This document shows, piece after piece, positions 35,001-46,500 of a stretch of DNA of 64,000 nt. This stretch comes from Stagonosporopsis chrysanthemi (taxonomy: Eukaryota; Ascomycota; Dothideomycetes; Pleosporales; Didymellaceae): positions 310,001-374,000 of the forward strand of contig JAFISE010000002.1 of the NCBI GenBank assembly GCA_022560025.1, read 5' to 3'. The notes under the pieces were generated by a model, which was given only the letters and a program-made list of their open reading frames with translations, did no database searches and was not told the DNA's origin. A program made the position numbers and the translations under genes. Numbering within the stretch: the first letter of the stretch is position 1; each line of letters starts with the position of its first letter.

Positions 35001-35155
35001 TTGCGTTTGTTTGGGCATCGCGTTGGACTCGATCATCAGGCAGACGCGACGGCGACAACGACAGCGACATTGTTGTCTGCATCCACTCCTTTTAGTTGTT
35101 GCTCTAACTCACATTCCTTGTATATCGTTGACTGCGCTTTTACTTCTGAGTTGCA
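32075..35155. other. Intergenic region of about 3.1 kb, no gene seen
   Basis: This lies between flbA and chk1, both on plus. Short open frames occur on both strands throughout, none with a recognisable domain. The 3' UTR of flbA and the promoter of chk1 are expected here. Confidence 0.5.
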
Positions 35156-37051
35156 ATGGGCGCACCGCCTGGGGTAAGTGTCCTCTTTGCTTACTGGGCC
35201 CACATTGTAAACGCATTGATTCAGAACGCGTTCACCGCAAATTAGTCTCCATCCCCGCGTTGTGCACAGGCAATACGAAGTCGCGACAGGATTGCTGACA
35301 CCCGTGTAGAGTCAAGTCGCTCCATTACCATCCAATCTTCCCTTTCGTCTTGTCAGCAAAACAATAGGCCAGGGCGCTTATGCATCGTCAGTATCATTTC
35401 CAGATACAAACACATTATCCTGACAGCCGTCTACAGCATACGGAAGGCAGTGCCCCACGACAAACCGAAACCTGTCATTGCGATCAAGTTTATCAACAAG
35501 GAACATGCATTCAAGCAGGGCCGCCTCTCGCCGAAACAGATTAAGATGGAGATAGTGTTGCATAAGCATCTCGGCAAGCATCAGAATATCGTACACCTTC
35601 TTGGTTCGGGAGAAGATGCGCTGTGGACGTGGATAGCTATGGAGCTTGCCGACGGCGGAGACCTCTTCGACAAAATCGAAGCAGACGAAGGTGTGGGGGA
35701 AGATATCGCACACTTCTACTTCTCCCAGCTCATCAGTGCTGTTGGATACATGCACTCCATGGGCATCGCACACCGCGATATCAAACCTGAGAATGTGCTG
35801 CTGAGTGCTGAGGGAGACCTGAAGCTCAGTGACTTTGGTCTCGCAGCACTCTTCAAAAAGGATGGCAGGGCGCGGTTGTGCAACACTGTGTGTGGATCAC
35901 CGCCATACATTGCCCCAGAAATTGTGGGCGGGCGAAGGAGCAAGAGAGCGGATATGCTAGACGTCGGTTACCACGCCAACGTTTGCGACGTCTGGAGCTG
36001 TGGTGTTGTCTTGTTCGTGCTGTTGGTCGGTAACACGCCATGGGACGAGCCTACAATGCGCAGCGAAGAATTTAAAGAGTACGTCGAAACAGACGGACAT
36101 ACCACAGATGAACTCTGGGATCTAGTACCACCAGAGATCACGTCCCTACTTCGGGGGATGTTGAAGCTCGATCCGGCATCACGATTCACTCTTGACGATG
36201 TTCGAAGGCACCCCTGGTTCAGGAGGCCCAACCGATACTTATCTCCAAGTGGATGCAATGCCAATCCTGTTGGTATGGCTACACAGATGCTGTCCCAACT
36301 ACGCATCGATTTTGCTCGCGGGCCTACGCAGTCTCAACGGGGCTTGTCGCAGGATGCCGACCCTATGGATATCGACACATCTCCGAGGCGCTCAAGTGCA
36401 AACCCTGCAAATGCTGTTCACCTTCTCTCTTCAACACAACCTGAGACTCCAGCAGGTGAGTCGGTCTTTGACTGGGAACGGCCGCCTCGCCTAGCCACTC
36501 ACGATGGGGTATCGGCTTCTCAGCCTATGGGTGATAATCAGCGCCCAGCATACCAGTCACAAACCGTCACTTCAACCCCGTTCATGTCACAGCTTCCGTC
36601 CTCGACGCAGGACATGTTGTCCCAAGATCCGGGCATGGCACAATTCTCCGCGACACCGCAAGTGCCCTTGACGCTCACACAAATAGCGCGCCGCTTCGCT
36701 GATGTTATGCCTTCGTACTCTCTTGCGCGTTTCATTTCACCACACTCTCTATCTTTTCTTGTTCCCCTTCTACTCGAGGCTCTGCATCGACTCGGTGTCC
36801 CTCCTCCAGCTTTCACAGAGCAACAGATTCTGCAGTGTGAGTCAGACGAGAACGCAAGTATCAGAGTCAAGATGGCCGATGGACGTCGACAGGGTCTTAA
36901 TGGGCACATCGTTATTGAGAAAGCTGTATATGAGGGCATGGCGTACAGCGAGGTGAGGTTCGTCAAGGCTAGTGGTGATCCTCTGGAATGGAGAAGATTC
37001 TTCAAGAATGTTGTAATATTGGTTGGCGAGGTGGTCTTGAGGCCTGGCTGA
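35156..37051 (+). CDS. chk1: Checkpoint kinase Chk1
   Basis: Chk1 is the serine/threonine kinase that blocks mitotic entry after DNA damage or stalled replication. Exons are 35156-35173 (only 18 nt), 35310-35386 and 35437-37051, giving 569 residues. The kinase domain has the glycine loop IGQGAYAS (25-32), Lys49 in VIAIKFINK, catalytic Asp146 in HRDIKPEN, DFG at 164-166 and APE at 191-193. A disordered Ser/Gln-rich linker with several SQ/TQ pairs follows, and a C-terminal KA1-like region (about 440-569) that restrains kinase activity in this family. SQ/TQ sites are the type phosphorylated by ATR/ATM kinases; that use is inferred. The short first exon joins as MGAPPG-SQVAPLPSNLPFRLV. Confidence 0.92.
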
Positions 37052-37630
37052 TATAAGACTTAGATAAGTACATAATGGTAACGACACGAATAACGAACAA
37101 TGGCACGACATTTGCCGCAAGAATTGGTGTCGGCTGTTCACAGTCTGTTCTCCACATATCGCATATCATCACACAAACGGAAATTGACTCTCGTCCAGGG
37201 TCGACGTATTTGCTGCTCGTGCATACCCCTTCAACGCTGCACGAGGACCTGTCGAAAGGCATGCAGCATGCATCAAAATCAAGTCGTGTGGTATACCGAG
37301 CGCGCTTCAGATGGAGAACTCACCCCTTTATCGATCACGTCAGATTGTCACAAGCACGAAGGGACGGTAGTTAAACATCCACTTGCTCCGATCAGCCGCA
37401 ATGAATTCATCGCACAACAACATGAATTAGAGGATCCTGAGAACTAGCCACCATTCCTAGTCGCTACCAGCCGGGCACCGCACACACGCACCAGCAAAAA
37501 CCAAAAGCCCGAAAGTAACGAAGAACAAATGTTCATCGAAGCACGCGATGGAAGTCGAACACCACTGATCGGCGCTGAACTGTAAAGGACGGGCTTGCCA
37601 TGCACCGTCCGCTGCTATTTCGCTGCAGCT
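37052..37630. other. 3' flank of chk1, no gene seen
   Basis: No coding sequence is recognised. The tandem-repeat block begins at its right edge. Confidence 0.5.
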
Positions 37631-38003
37631 GCGGTCCGTTTGTGGAGCAAGGACAACCTGCCGAGAAAGTGATGGCGAGAGTGATCAGGAGAAGAGGGGA
37701 AACGGGCTTGCCAGGCGCCGAAGTCGTGCTGATGATTTCGCTATCCATGCGGTGATTCTTTCGCGTTGCACGTGCGGACCCTTTGAAGGTGACGGACAAC
37801 TTGTCGAGAGGGTGATCAAGAGAGTGATCTGATGAAGAGGAGGAATGGGCTTGCCATCGCCGCGAACCTAGTGATGATGTCGCTTTCCACTTGCGATGAT
37901 GATTTCGCTTCCAACTTGCGATGATGATTTCGCTTTCCACTTGCGATGATGGTTTCGCTTTCCATTGCGGACCGTTTGAAGGTTACGGACAACTGTTGAG
38001 GAG
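37631..38003. repeat. Nested tandem repeat
   Basis: A long unit beginning GCGGWCCSTTTG occurs three times, at 37631, 37774 and 37967. The first two copies share about 83 nt ending GGGCTTGCCA and are 143 nt apart. The third is shortened. Between copies two and three lies a minisatellite of four units of 24-25 nt (37871-37894, 37895-37919, 37920-37944, 37945-37968), consensus GATGATGATTTCGCTTTCC plus ACTTGC; a related single copy lies near 37730. The block is just 3' of the minus-strand gene at 38069. Confidence 0.8.
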
Positions 38004-38068
38004 AAATAAGGAAGCCTGGACTGGATATTGTCGAGCGGCGAAGGAATTGACGAGCAGGGATGTGATGC

Positions 38069-38848
38069 TCAGAAGAAGCTATCACGACGAGGATCGCGCT
38101 CGTTCCAGTTGAACTTACGCAGTGCATCCAGGTCGAATTGGATGTCGCCCCTGCTCTTACCGCTGTAGATGCAGACGTGCTCGGCCTCTATGGTGAGCTC
38201 GGAGTCCGGCGAGCAGTTGACCCAGGTCGGCTTGACGAACTCGTCCGAGTCGTCAGTCAGTTGGCCCTTGCTGGCCTCCACGAAGTAGCGCTGGTGGTGC
38301 TGCTGCTTGTGGGCGATACCATTTCCGCCGAAGCTCGTACAAGTCCGGACCCTGACGAGCTTGGTGCCATTGGAATCCCATACCTTGGTAATTACGGCAG
38401 GGTGGTTCCAGGGTTCGCCCCGCACGTTCTTGCGGGCAGCACTGGTCACTGGCACCTGTCCATCGTTGGGTAATAGGATTACCCGGCCAACGACGTAATC
38501 TGGTTCAGCTAGCTTAGGGGCAGCGCCCCTTCGCCAGTTACCGGCCAGAGCTCTGGGCTCCCTGGGCGGCGATGATGGTTCCCAGCTGGAGGATGGTGAT
38601 GGGGATGGTGTTGGCAAGGCACCAAAGCCACGATTCCAGACATTGCTGCTGGTTGGTGATGGCAAGTCACCAGAGCCAGAACTCCGACGCCGGCAGGGAA
38701 TCTGCCAGGCGCGGTGGGAGCCAGGGGAGGTTGAGCGGGAAGAGGAGTGTGATGAAGAGAAGGAGGAGAAGGAGGATGAGGGTGAGGACTCAGGTGTGGC
38801 AGGCCTGGCCCCATTGGCGCGAGCGAACGGAGGCACGTAGGGAGCCAT
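38069..38848 (-). CDS. Hypothetical protein with Ser/Pro-rich N-terminus
   Basis: This is a single-exon 259-residue protein. Residues 1-115 are dominated by Ser, Pro and Arg and are probably disordered. The remaining part looks folded: YVVGRVILLPNDG, GEPWNHPAVITKVWDSNG, VRVRTCTSFGG, and the end FDLDALRKFNWNERDPRRDSFF. The PWNHPAVI plus VRVRTCTSFGG pattern gives the impression of a small beta-rich domain, possibly related to fungal proteins with a similar core, but I cannot name it. No signal peptide or membrane segment is visible. The ATG at 38846-38848 is the first in frame. Tandem repeats lie immediately beyond its stop codon. Confidence 0.65.
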   Translation of the reverse strand: MAPYVPPFARANGARPATPESSPSSSFSSFSSSHSSSRSTSPGSHRAWQIPCRRRSSGSGDLPSPTSSNVWNRGFGALPTPSPSPSSSWEPSSPPREPRALAGNWRRGAAPKLAEPDYVVGRVILLPNDGQVPVTSAARKNVRGEPWNHPAVITKVWDSNGTKLVRVRTCTSFGGNGIAHKQQHHQRYFVEASKGQLTDDSDEFVKPTWVNCSPDSELTIEAEHVCIYSGKSRGDIQFDLDALRKFNWNERDPRRDSFF

Positions 38849-40966
38849 CTTGCTGGTGGTGCTTGGAATGGTTTGGCTGATGGCAATGAAGGATGATAGT
38901 GAAGATGGCTGGTTTCAATGGTGGTAATGATCGAAAGTGAGAATTGGCTTGAGATATTAAGAAATACAATCTGGGGAGAGGAAGGATGGGATGTAAGAGG
39001 TACAAAAGGAGGCATCAGGGGCCTGGTACGGTACAGGGCTCAGAGTGTTTTGCTGGAATAATTATCGTGGGTCGATTTCCAATGGCTCGTTTACCTTGTT
39101 TTGCAGTTCCACAGTATGCATTTGAGTGCAGTTTGGCTGGCTACATCGAAGACCGTTCTTCACGTCTGACACCCAAAGAAGTCTAGCATCGAGACCTGGC
39201 ACCGCCTCTAATATGCTGCTCAGGTCTATCTACGATTTCGGAAATCTGGTCCTGCGCGGGGATTGTAGTCTGGAGTAAGCTTCTCCTTGATTGTTGTGAG
39301 TAGCATGTTTTGAATCTATCAAATATTGAGCTAGCATACGGGCATCACGTAGCTATTGAACTGCCCACGAAAGACTTTGCTATATTACTCGGGGTGAGAC
39401 AACTGAAAAGGGCAGTGGAACGTCATGGAAAGAAACAAACGATATAATAGAAAGTAAATCATCGGTGGAGGATTAAAGCATAAGCGCAAGGTGTACAATC
39501 TGAATAGTGATCGGACTGCAAAGGTGCTTTTGTGATGTGATGTTTCTGAGATGCGGCAATCTGCTAGGCCTACCACTATGGTTGAGTGACGTCTCCAGAC
39601 TTGAACATCAACGTATGTGTTGATTTATATCACGCATAAGGCTGGAGTATATATCAATTGCGCACGCGATGACCATGGTCGCATGTACGCACTACGTAGA
39701 TTCAATCAAATATCGAGGTGCAGATCCGTAGGCATGTGCCAATGCCCATTAATGAGTATAGCTTCTTGTTGGTAGATACCACATCTAGCAGTCACAGGCT
39801 ACTGTTGATAGTTCTGGAATTTTGAGAATTATTGTGTATGTGATTTTTTCGATCAGATTTGGCCACGCCCTGACATTCGACATCTACCAGAACCAAACTC
39901 TGACACCTGACACAACTTTGGCGCGCAGTAGACCCTGACAAAGACTCTTTCGTCTATCCGAAATTCAAAGAATGACATACGCAACAGTATACTAATCATA
40001 GGTTTAAAGTGAGGATCAAAGCCTCTAGCGTTTGGGTCTCTACACTGTCCAATAGTCGAAATGCTTAACAAGTATCAGAGAATAGTTCTATGTAAAGAAA
40101 GCTACTGAGAACTGGTAAAGATATCGTGCACCACAGAACGCTATTTGGCATATGTAGTGAGCCTTTCGGCTACTAATTGACTGGCAGTGCAGGCCGATGC
40201 CTTGGAAATAATCAAGCCACCCTTAGCAAACTGAAACAATGTAGAGCATGCACATACAATTATATTCTCAGTTCTGAGCAGTATGTCACAAAAGCTGCAC
40301 CTTGTGATCTGCCGGCCACAATATCGTGCTGGTGCCGTAGGATGCAGCTGCGTGCTCTTCTATCTTGGAGAGTGCATGTGTATGAGAATTGCAACGGTCT
40401 TTTTGAACACTGTATAAAGATACGAGATCGGGTGTGCGCAAGCAGCTCGAATTCTGCATGCCCAATACTTCGGTAAGCAGTAGAAGGGGATGTACTTTTC
40501 ACACAAGAGCTGCAGCAAAAGACAGAAACAAGCCCAATACTTACCACAAGTCCTTATCACAAGCGCCAGGAAACCAGCAATCCAGCATGTTTCCAGTATG
40601 CCCGTGCAAAAGTCCACAAATCTTGCCATGTGACATTCGAGTAAGACCAATCCATAACGACGATACCTGACCATCCTTGAGCGTCATTCTGCCTCCGCGC
40701 ATCGTGTCCCCTCTCTAACGGCCAACGGCCACAACACCACTCTCAGTCAACAAACAAAACACAATGACGAAGAGAGTGATAAAAAGTGCAGCTGCCCATA
40801 AACGCGACTGCTGCTTGTCCCTCGCGAGGTAGGATGGCTTGAGCGGGGCAATCTTGCTGAGCCCCACATCTCGCACGCACTCAGTGCGGCACCTCGCAGA
40901 CAAAAAATCACAATGACTCGACAGCCACAACAGCTATCAGGTCCCGGATAAGTGCAAAAAGAATGA
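38849..40966. other. Intergenic region of about 2.1 kb, no gene seen
   Basis: The DNA is visibly more AT-rich than the gene-bearing parts, with frequent stops in all frames. The right edge carries the Pol III T-run of the minus-strand tRNA-Leu (40956-40960). Confidence 0.55.
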
Positions 40967-41097
40967 TGAACAGAGTGGGACTCGAACCCACGCAGATTGC
41001 TCTACTAGCACCTGAAGCTAGCGCCTTAACCACTCGGCTGGATGAATGTTAGTGAATGAATTTACATAGTATGGTGTTGTAACTTACCCATCTGTCC
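40967..41097 (-). tRNA. tRNA-Leu(CAG) interrupted in the D-arm
   Basis: Parts 41088-41097 and 40967-41037 make a complete leucine tRNA. The acceptor GGACAGA pairs with TCTGTTC (one G-T wobble). The D-arm is GCC...GGC. The anticodon stem CTAGC/GCTAG encloses TTCAGGT, anticodon CAG. A long variable arm with AGA/TCT stem, typical of leucine tRNAs, is followed by the T-arm GTGGG-TTCGAGT-CCCAC and discriminator A. A run of five T follows on the minus strand as Pol III terminator. The 50-nt insert 41038-41087 is after nucleotide 10, the same place as in tRNA-Ala at 15890. There is no intron at 37/38. Confidence 0.88.
41038..41087 (-). other. 50-nt spliceosomal-type insert in tRNA-Leu
   Basis: Read on minus, it starts GTAAGTT, carries CACTAACAT and ends CATCCAG, the donor, branch and acceptor of a U2-type intron. 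Its length equals that of the tRNA-Ala insert, and both share ATTCATT-NN-CTAACAT before the acceptor. Confidence 0.75.
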
Positions 41098-42148
41098 TGC
41101 AGTTGTGATGAAGGAATGAAGAAAATTGATGATTATAACCTATTAAACCACATCGGAAGGGTGCGATAGGCTCAGAGTTTGCGGCGGAGGCTTTGTTGTG
41201 GGGCTGGAATGGACATGCGGTCGCCCCGCACCCTTAGGTCTTGGCCGAGGGTCCAGGTAACATTGCACAAAGTGAGTACAGTCAGAATCGATTCAATTCA
41301 ATTGACACAGTATGGCTGCCTCCTGGACAGGGCATGTAACAACACCGGCCGTGCCCACAGCGCGTTGCTTCGCCAAGGTAAGAGGCAACCTCGCTCTTAC
41401 TGTCGCCAGGTGCTGGTGTATATACTAGCCGCTTCAAGTTTCCGTTGGTGTGTCTGAACATGTGAAAATGGGGCTTAATATTGACCTGTACAAGAAAAGA
41501 TCGTCCTACCGTATAACTCCCGTAATCATGAGGTAGACTAGCAGGCTCACAAATACATTTACGACTAAGCTCGTTTCTTTTGGTTGATCAGATTTACATA
41601 GTGCTCTTATTCAATCTCCAGTGCGCGCTACAATTACCATAGATTACATTTTGGATTCAGCTTCATTAGCCCGAAGACTAGAGAGTAGTGAACACTACAT
41701 GTCTGCGCAAGGAAATTTAGTGGGGCTGTTATGGGAGTTGTAGCTAACATAGGGATCTATTGCTTCCCCTAACGATTGCTCAAAAAGAACGAGCTTCTCC
41801 GTAGTAAAAGAGTTTGAGCACGGAATTCCAGCTAATCAACCACGTCCGAGGGAGCGTTCATGTCCACTCTGTACAGGCTCCGTGCTTGTACCTGGAGTTG
41901 AAGGATGCTCTCTGGCTGTGCATCGGGCGGAACTCTCCCAAGACTCAGACGTGGAGGACAAGACAAGGATGAGTATGTCTGACACTACCAAAGCACGTAG
42001 GATCGAACTACTATAACCTCTAGATTCAACTCAAATATATAGGGTTCACGCCAGTATATGCAAGGCCTCCGCACTGAGATGCGTATCATTTTCTCTCCTC
42101 GACTCGTGCCCACCCACAATGTACATCCAGGACCTGGTCCGTGTTCAT
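41098..42148. other. Intergenic region, no gene seen
   Basis: This is the upstream flank of tRNA-Leu and the 3' flank of the GPI-anchored protein gene. No coding signal was recognised. Confidence 0.5.
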
Positions 42149-42714
42149 CTACAAAGCAATCGCCATCAGACCAGCAACAGCTGCGGCAATACCGATCTCG
42201 AGCCTACCAGCAGCACCGGTGGACTCGACGACGCCGCCGGTGGATGTGCCAGTCGCAGCGCTAGTGGGGACAGGAGATGAGCCGGTCGCGGTAGCCAGTG
42301 TGCCGTTGCCGGAAGAAGAGACGATGAGAGAGCCGGTGCCAGAGGCGGAAGCGGAGGCGCCGGTGCCGCTGGGCTTGACGCTGCCGGTGGAGGTAGGGGC
42401 ATCAGTTGCTATCCTCAAATTAGCCTTTGCACTCGATGCGCGTCACAACCTCCCGATGCTGATAGCAAGATCAACGTACAAACTTTGACTCCCTGGCCGT
42501 TGCAAATGTCTGCAAACGCGCTTAGCGCCGCCTTTGAATCGTCGCCGCAGAAGCTGGTGATCTTGGTGGTGGCATCCTTGGCCTTGCAGATGGACTTGAG
42601 GTCCGCAGGGTCGGAGTACTGGTTTACAGCGCCGAGAAGGCAGCCAGGGGGCGAGGCGACGGCGAACTGTGCGAGCGCGAAGAGAGTGGCAGCAAAGACG
42701 GACTTGGCGAGCAT
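42149..42714 (-). CDS. Small cysteine-containing GPI-anchored surface protein
   Basis: Exons 42480-42714 and 42149-42408 (71-nt intron, GTACGT donor) encode 164 residues. Residues 1-20 form a signal peptide ending AVAS. The mature N-terminal domain has four cysteines (25, 43, 56 and 71) in PPGCLLGAVNQYSD, SICKAKD, SFCGDD and DICNGQG. This resembles short fungal cell-wall proteins related to, but smaller than, the eight-cysteine CFEM domain. A Ser/Thr/Gly-rich stalk follows, then a hydrophobic tail (LEIGIAAAVAGLMAIAL) after a small-residue region, as expected for GPI attachment. Location at the plasma membrane or wall is inferred; a specific role cannot be given. Confidence 0.82.
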
Positions 42715-43551
42715 GTTGGCGGTTGCTTAGAAGTTCTTTGGTAGATTGAGACGGGTGGTTCGATCGGGTTTGAAGGGTTTAGGCGGGAAGCGGCGATAGT
42801 AATAGCGAGCGTGTAGGTGTATTAGTCTAAGGAGCGACGGGATAGCGAACGTAAAGAACAAAGATTGGGAATTGGTGGGCGGCTGAGTTCGAAAGATTGA
42901 AGAAGCGTGATAGGGGCCCAGCCGTTAACCCCATGCCAAGGAGGAGGCAGCCACGACTGGTGAAGCTTAACTGATTCCGCGCTAGCCCGTTAGTCAGGAA
43001 CACCAGCCCACAGCTGATACGATTGGAGTGTTCCTGCATGAGATGTGCAGAAGCGGAAAACGCCCCAAGTCGGTAAACGAAACGGGGGCACAGAGGACAT
43101 CGATTGTGCGTATTGTATTATTTGTATCCGGAAAGGACTGAATATCTATCTCGGGCCAACTGTTCCTCCTCCAAGCTCAATATACTACAAGAAAGGCAGA
43201 TCCGCGGGTCTTCGACGGATATCTAACGAGTGGGTGCGAGAGAGCATTACAAGTAGTACCGTGCAGGTCCAGCGAGGCCGCAATTCTTTCTTGTCCCAGT
43301 CTGAGACAGGATATACCAAAGACACAAAGTCCCATCCAACCACTGTAGATGCAAATAATTCACGATTGATTTGTCCAGAAATCAATCCAAGCCAGTGCGG
43401 GCTGCCGCAACGAGTGGTCGATGCGCCCAAAACTCCATCGCTGTTATTGTACAAACACAAGTAAGAAGAAAGCAATGTGACGGGGGTTTAGGTGCGGCGT
43501 AAACTTCGATAGCTAATGGAATCGTCGAAGACGTGTGAGGCTGGAGAGTGA
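42715..43551. other. Intergenic region, no gene seen
   Basis: This is the promoter side of the GPI-protein gene and the 3' flank of the DENN gene. A 139-codon plus-strand frame at 43045 has no recognisable features. Confidence 0.5.
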
Positions 43552-46500
43552 TCATGATGTAGGAAGGCCGTTCGAGAGCATAGACGGAATCGGCTTCCGT
43601 CGTGCCTTTGCGTTCTGAGGGCGAGGAACACCTTGGATGACGCGCGGCTCCTTCATGAGGGTGACGTCGAGTTTTGCGGGGACCCGGCTGACGACGGTCC
43701 GGTAGTCTCCAGGAAAGCGGGATGTTGGTGGTGTGGCGTGCGCTGTGCGCCAAAGATGGTCGCTGGTGTCGGAGAGGAAGTCGGCCTTGGTCTTGTAGAA
43801 GTATGAGGATGCGCCACGACCCTTCTTTGCAAGAATAACTTCGTCGAAAAGCTTGATCTTGGGGTCGTCGCCCGGAGTGCTCTCACGTTCATGAATAAAC
43901 TCGTTGAAAGCTTGCGTCTGTTGTAATGTAGCCAAGTACTGCGTGTTCTCAGCCGGCTGGTTCTTCATGAATTCGTCCATCTGGAACTGGTAGTGCATGC
44001 CAGACTTCTTGCGTTCTCCAGTGGCTGACACAAGATAACGGCGGTACGTATACAGCAAGCTGGCAAAGCATCGCACGAAGGATGCGCGGACTTGGTCCGG
44101 TCGGAAAGCCGTAGGGCAAACGATACAGATTGACGGGGCGCACCTGGCGTGGACGTGTGTCGTGCAGCCTGTGTGGGGTTAGACGGGAGCTACGTTAGGG
44201 GATGACCTGAAACTTACCAGAGCATCGATAAAGCCCCTCATCCGACTTTTCCTCGCAAATAGAACAGGATGCCTTGTCTTCATGGGGCCTCCACTGCAAG
44301 CAGTGACCTTCCTGCCATTGCACAGTTGCCGTGTTGCGCACAGGTTGCATCGCCATGCCGGGCATGATCGTCGACGCCGCCAAGGTGGATTGGGCGTAGA
44401 CTGATGGCGCGTATGAAGATCCTGCGCGCATCTCCTGACTCAATGAAGATGTGGAGGCGCTCGCAGCGTGACCTAAGACTGGCTGGCTGGGGCGTCTCAT
44501 CTGTGGAACCTTTTCAAATCCAAACTAGCACAATATGTTAGTACACCATTTGAGCAAGGGGCTGCGTCTCTAAACTTACCGAGGAGCTGCGTCGCGACTG
44601 AGCGTCAAAGTGTGCAGAACGTTTCTCGCGCAAGTTCGCCTGTAGTGCGTAGCCTGAATCGCTGCGAGAGATTGGAGTGCTAGGCATGGGCGGGAAGACA
44701 GTGGATACTGGGGAAACCTTCGGCGAAGGTGGAGAATTCGAGAATGTCCTGACGGTAGACGAGGTGGAAGGCCTGTCGTTGCCGCGGCTATGTGCGCTCG
44801 ACTGTAGGAATGCGTTGTAGATCAAAGGTCGTCCGCTAGCTGGCCCAGTCACAGTGCCAAAGGATGTCGAATTAAGACCAACGTAGGTCTGCACTGTCGA
44901 TTGGTGCGCCTTGGGGGTGAAGACGCTTGGGTTTTCAGAGCAGAAGGTGTCGTGTGGGAACGCTTCTACTGCGTAAGCTGGAGGTCCGGTAGGAACGCCG
45001 TAACGCATGTGATGCGGTGCTGAGTGTTGGAGGAGGGATGTGAGCTTGCGGCGCTGTTGACGAGGCAGCGGTGGAGGTGGAGGTCCGTTCGAAACGATCG
45101 AGTTCTGGTCTAGGTCGACAAGGACGAAGTCATCCTCCGGGTAATCGGTGGGTTCGTATCTGCGCTCGATGCCAACTATGTACGGACATGGGGCCTCAAT
45201 GGTCTGCACAAGGCGTGCCGGCAGAACGGGAATGAAGACACCGCACCACTGGAATGGATAGATGAGATTTGTGAGCGCCAAACTTGCAAGATGGAGCATG
45301 GCTGTGTGAGATGAGAGAAGGATGATCCTGGCTTCGGACAATACGTATTCGAAGAGAGTGATAATGTTCGGTATCGAGAGACAGCGAAAGAGGGCGTAGA
45401 TGTCGATGTTTCGAGAGCCAGGAATCTCGTTCAGTGCTTCTTTCCGAGCGTACAGACGGAGTTCGCGTACAGCCAGTTCAACTTGCGTGATTGAGGTTAT
45501 CGGACTAAGAGCCTCGGCGCAGAGGTTGACGACGTATCTTTCGAGTGGCTGCCACATACCCACTCTCGGCGAGCTTGGAGGAATGCGGAGGATGGCACCG
45601 TTCGTCATCGGGACAACGATTGCTTTCAGCCACTCTTTCCACAACGGCGTGAGACTGGCATCTCTTCCCATGACACCGTAAGCACGCGGGATCCAGAGCC
45701 CGGTCTCCCCATCAGTGAGGCCTTCGATCTTCGATGCTGCTCCGTGTCTTACTGGTCGCAGGAGATCTGTCATGAGCTGAATCTTCTCTTCGACCGCACC
45801 GATTTCGTCGTCCAGGTTGTCGCGCTCTTCTGAGTCGGGTTGAACAGTAGGCAGTTTAGCCAGCAGTTGGGACAACTTTGCTCGCTCCAGGGCTAGACGC
45901 TCGCCCAAGCTGCTGGCCAATTCCCTCTCTTCTTTGTTCATGTGGTTTCTCCTCCACTCCTCACATTGACGCTCGAGCCCTTCTGCAGCAGTGGCGTTCA
46001 GCGGTAGCCAGACGACCATTGTGATGCCGTAAAGCTTAGAGCTATCGCCGTTGGTCATAGCAAAGCCGTGCCACTGAGTCTTTGGTCGCTCGTCTGATGA
46101 CACGACACTGACGTCGTTGGGGAAGGCGAACATGGGAACGTAGTCGGGGAACGGGTTTCGTCGCTTGAGTTCCTCGACCATATTCCTGGGTGGGTAGCGG
46201 TCCAGCAGCACGGGCTCGTAGCGCCGTAGGAGCGGATGCATGTCGGGATCAGAATTGAACGGCTGTGGCGCTGGGATGACCGAATTGTAGCCTGACATGC
46301 GTTTCGACGTTCGTATCGAAGCTGCAAGGGTGTCAGTAATGGTCGATCAAAAAGCAAATTATCCATGTCTGCGCACGGCTTCGTAGTACAAAGTTTCTCG
46401 GGACTACACTTACACTGACGTGCTGTCGAGGGCTGCCTCTTCAGACTGCTCTGCATTGTCGACAAGCGCCTTCGAATGCTCCCTACGCCTGATCTGAGAT

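Noticed and set aside
37540..37575. Possible third tRNA T-arm near GTCGAACACCAC
   Set aside because: The flanks do not form a T-stem, and no anticodon or acceptor arm is found.
37631..38003. CRISPR-like array
   Set aside because: The repeats are contiguous or irregularly nested, without unique spacers, in a fungal genome.
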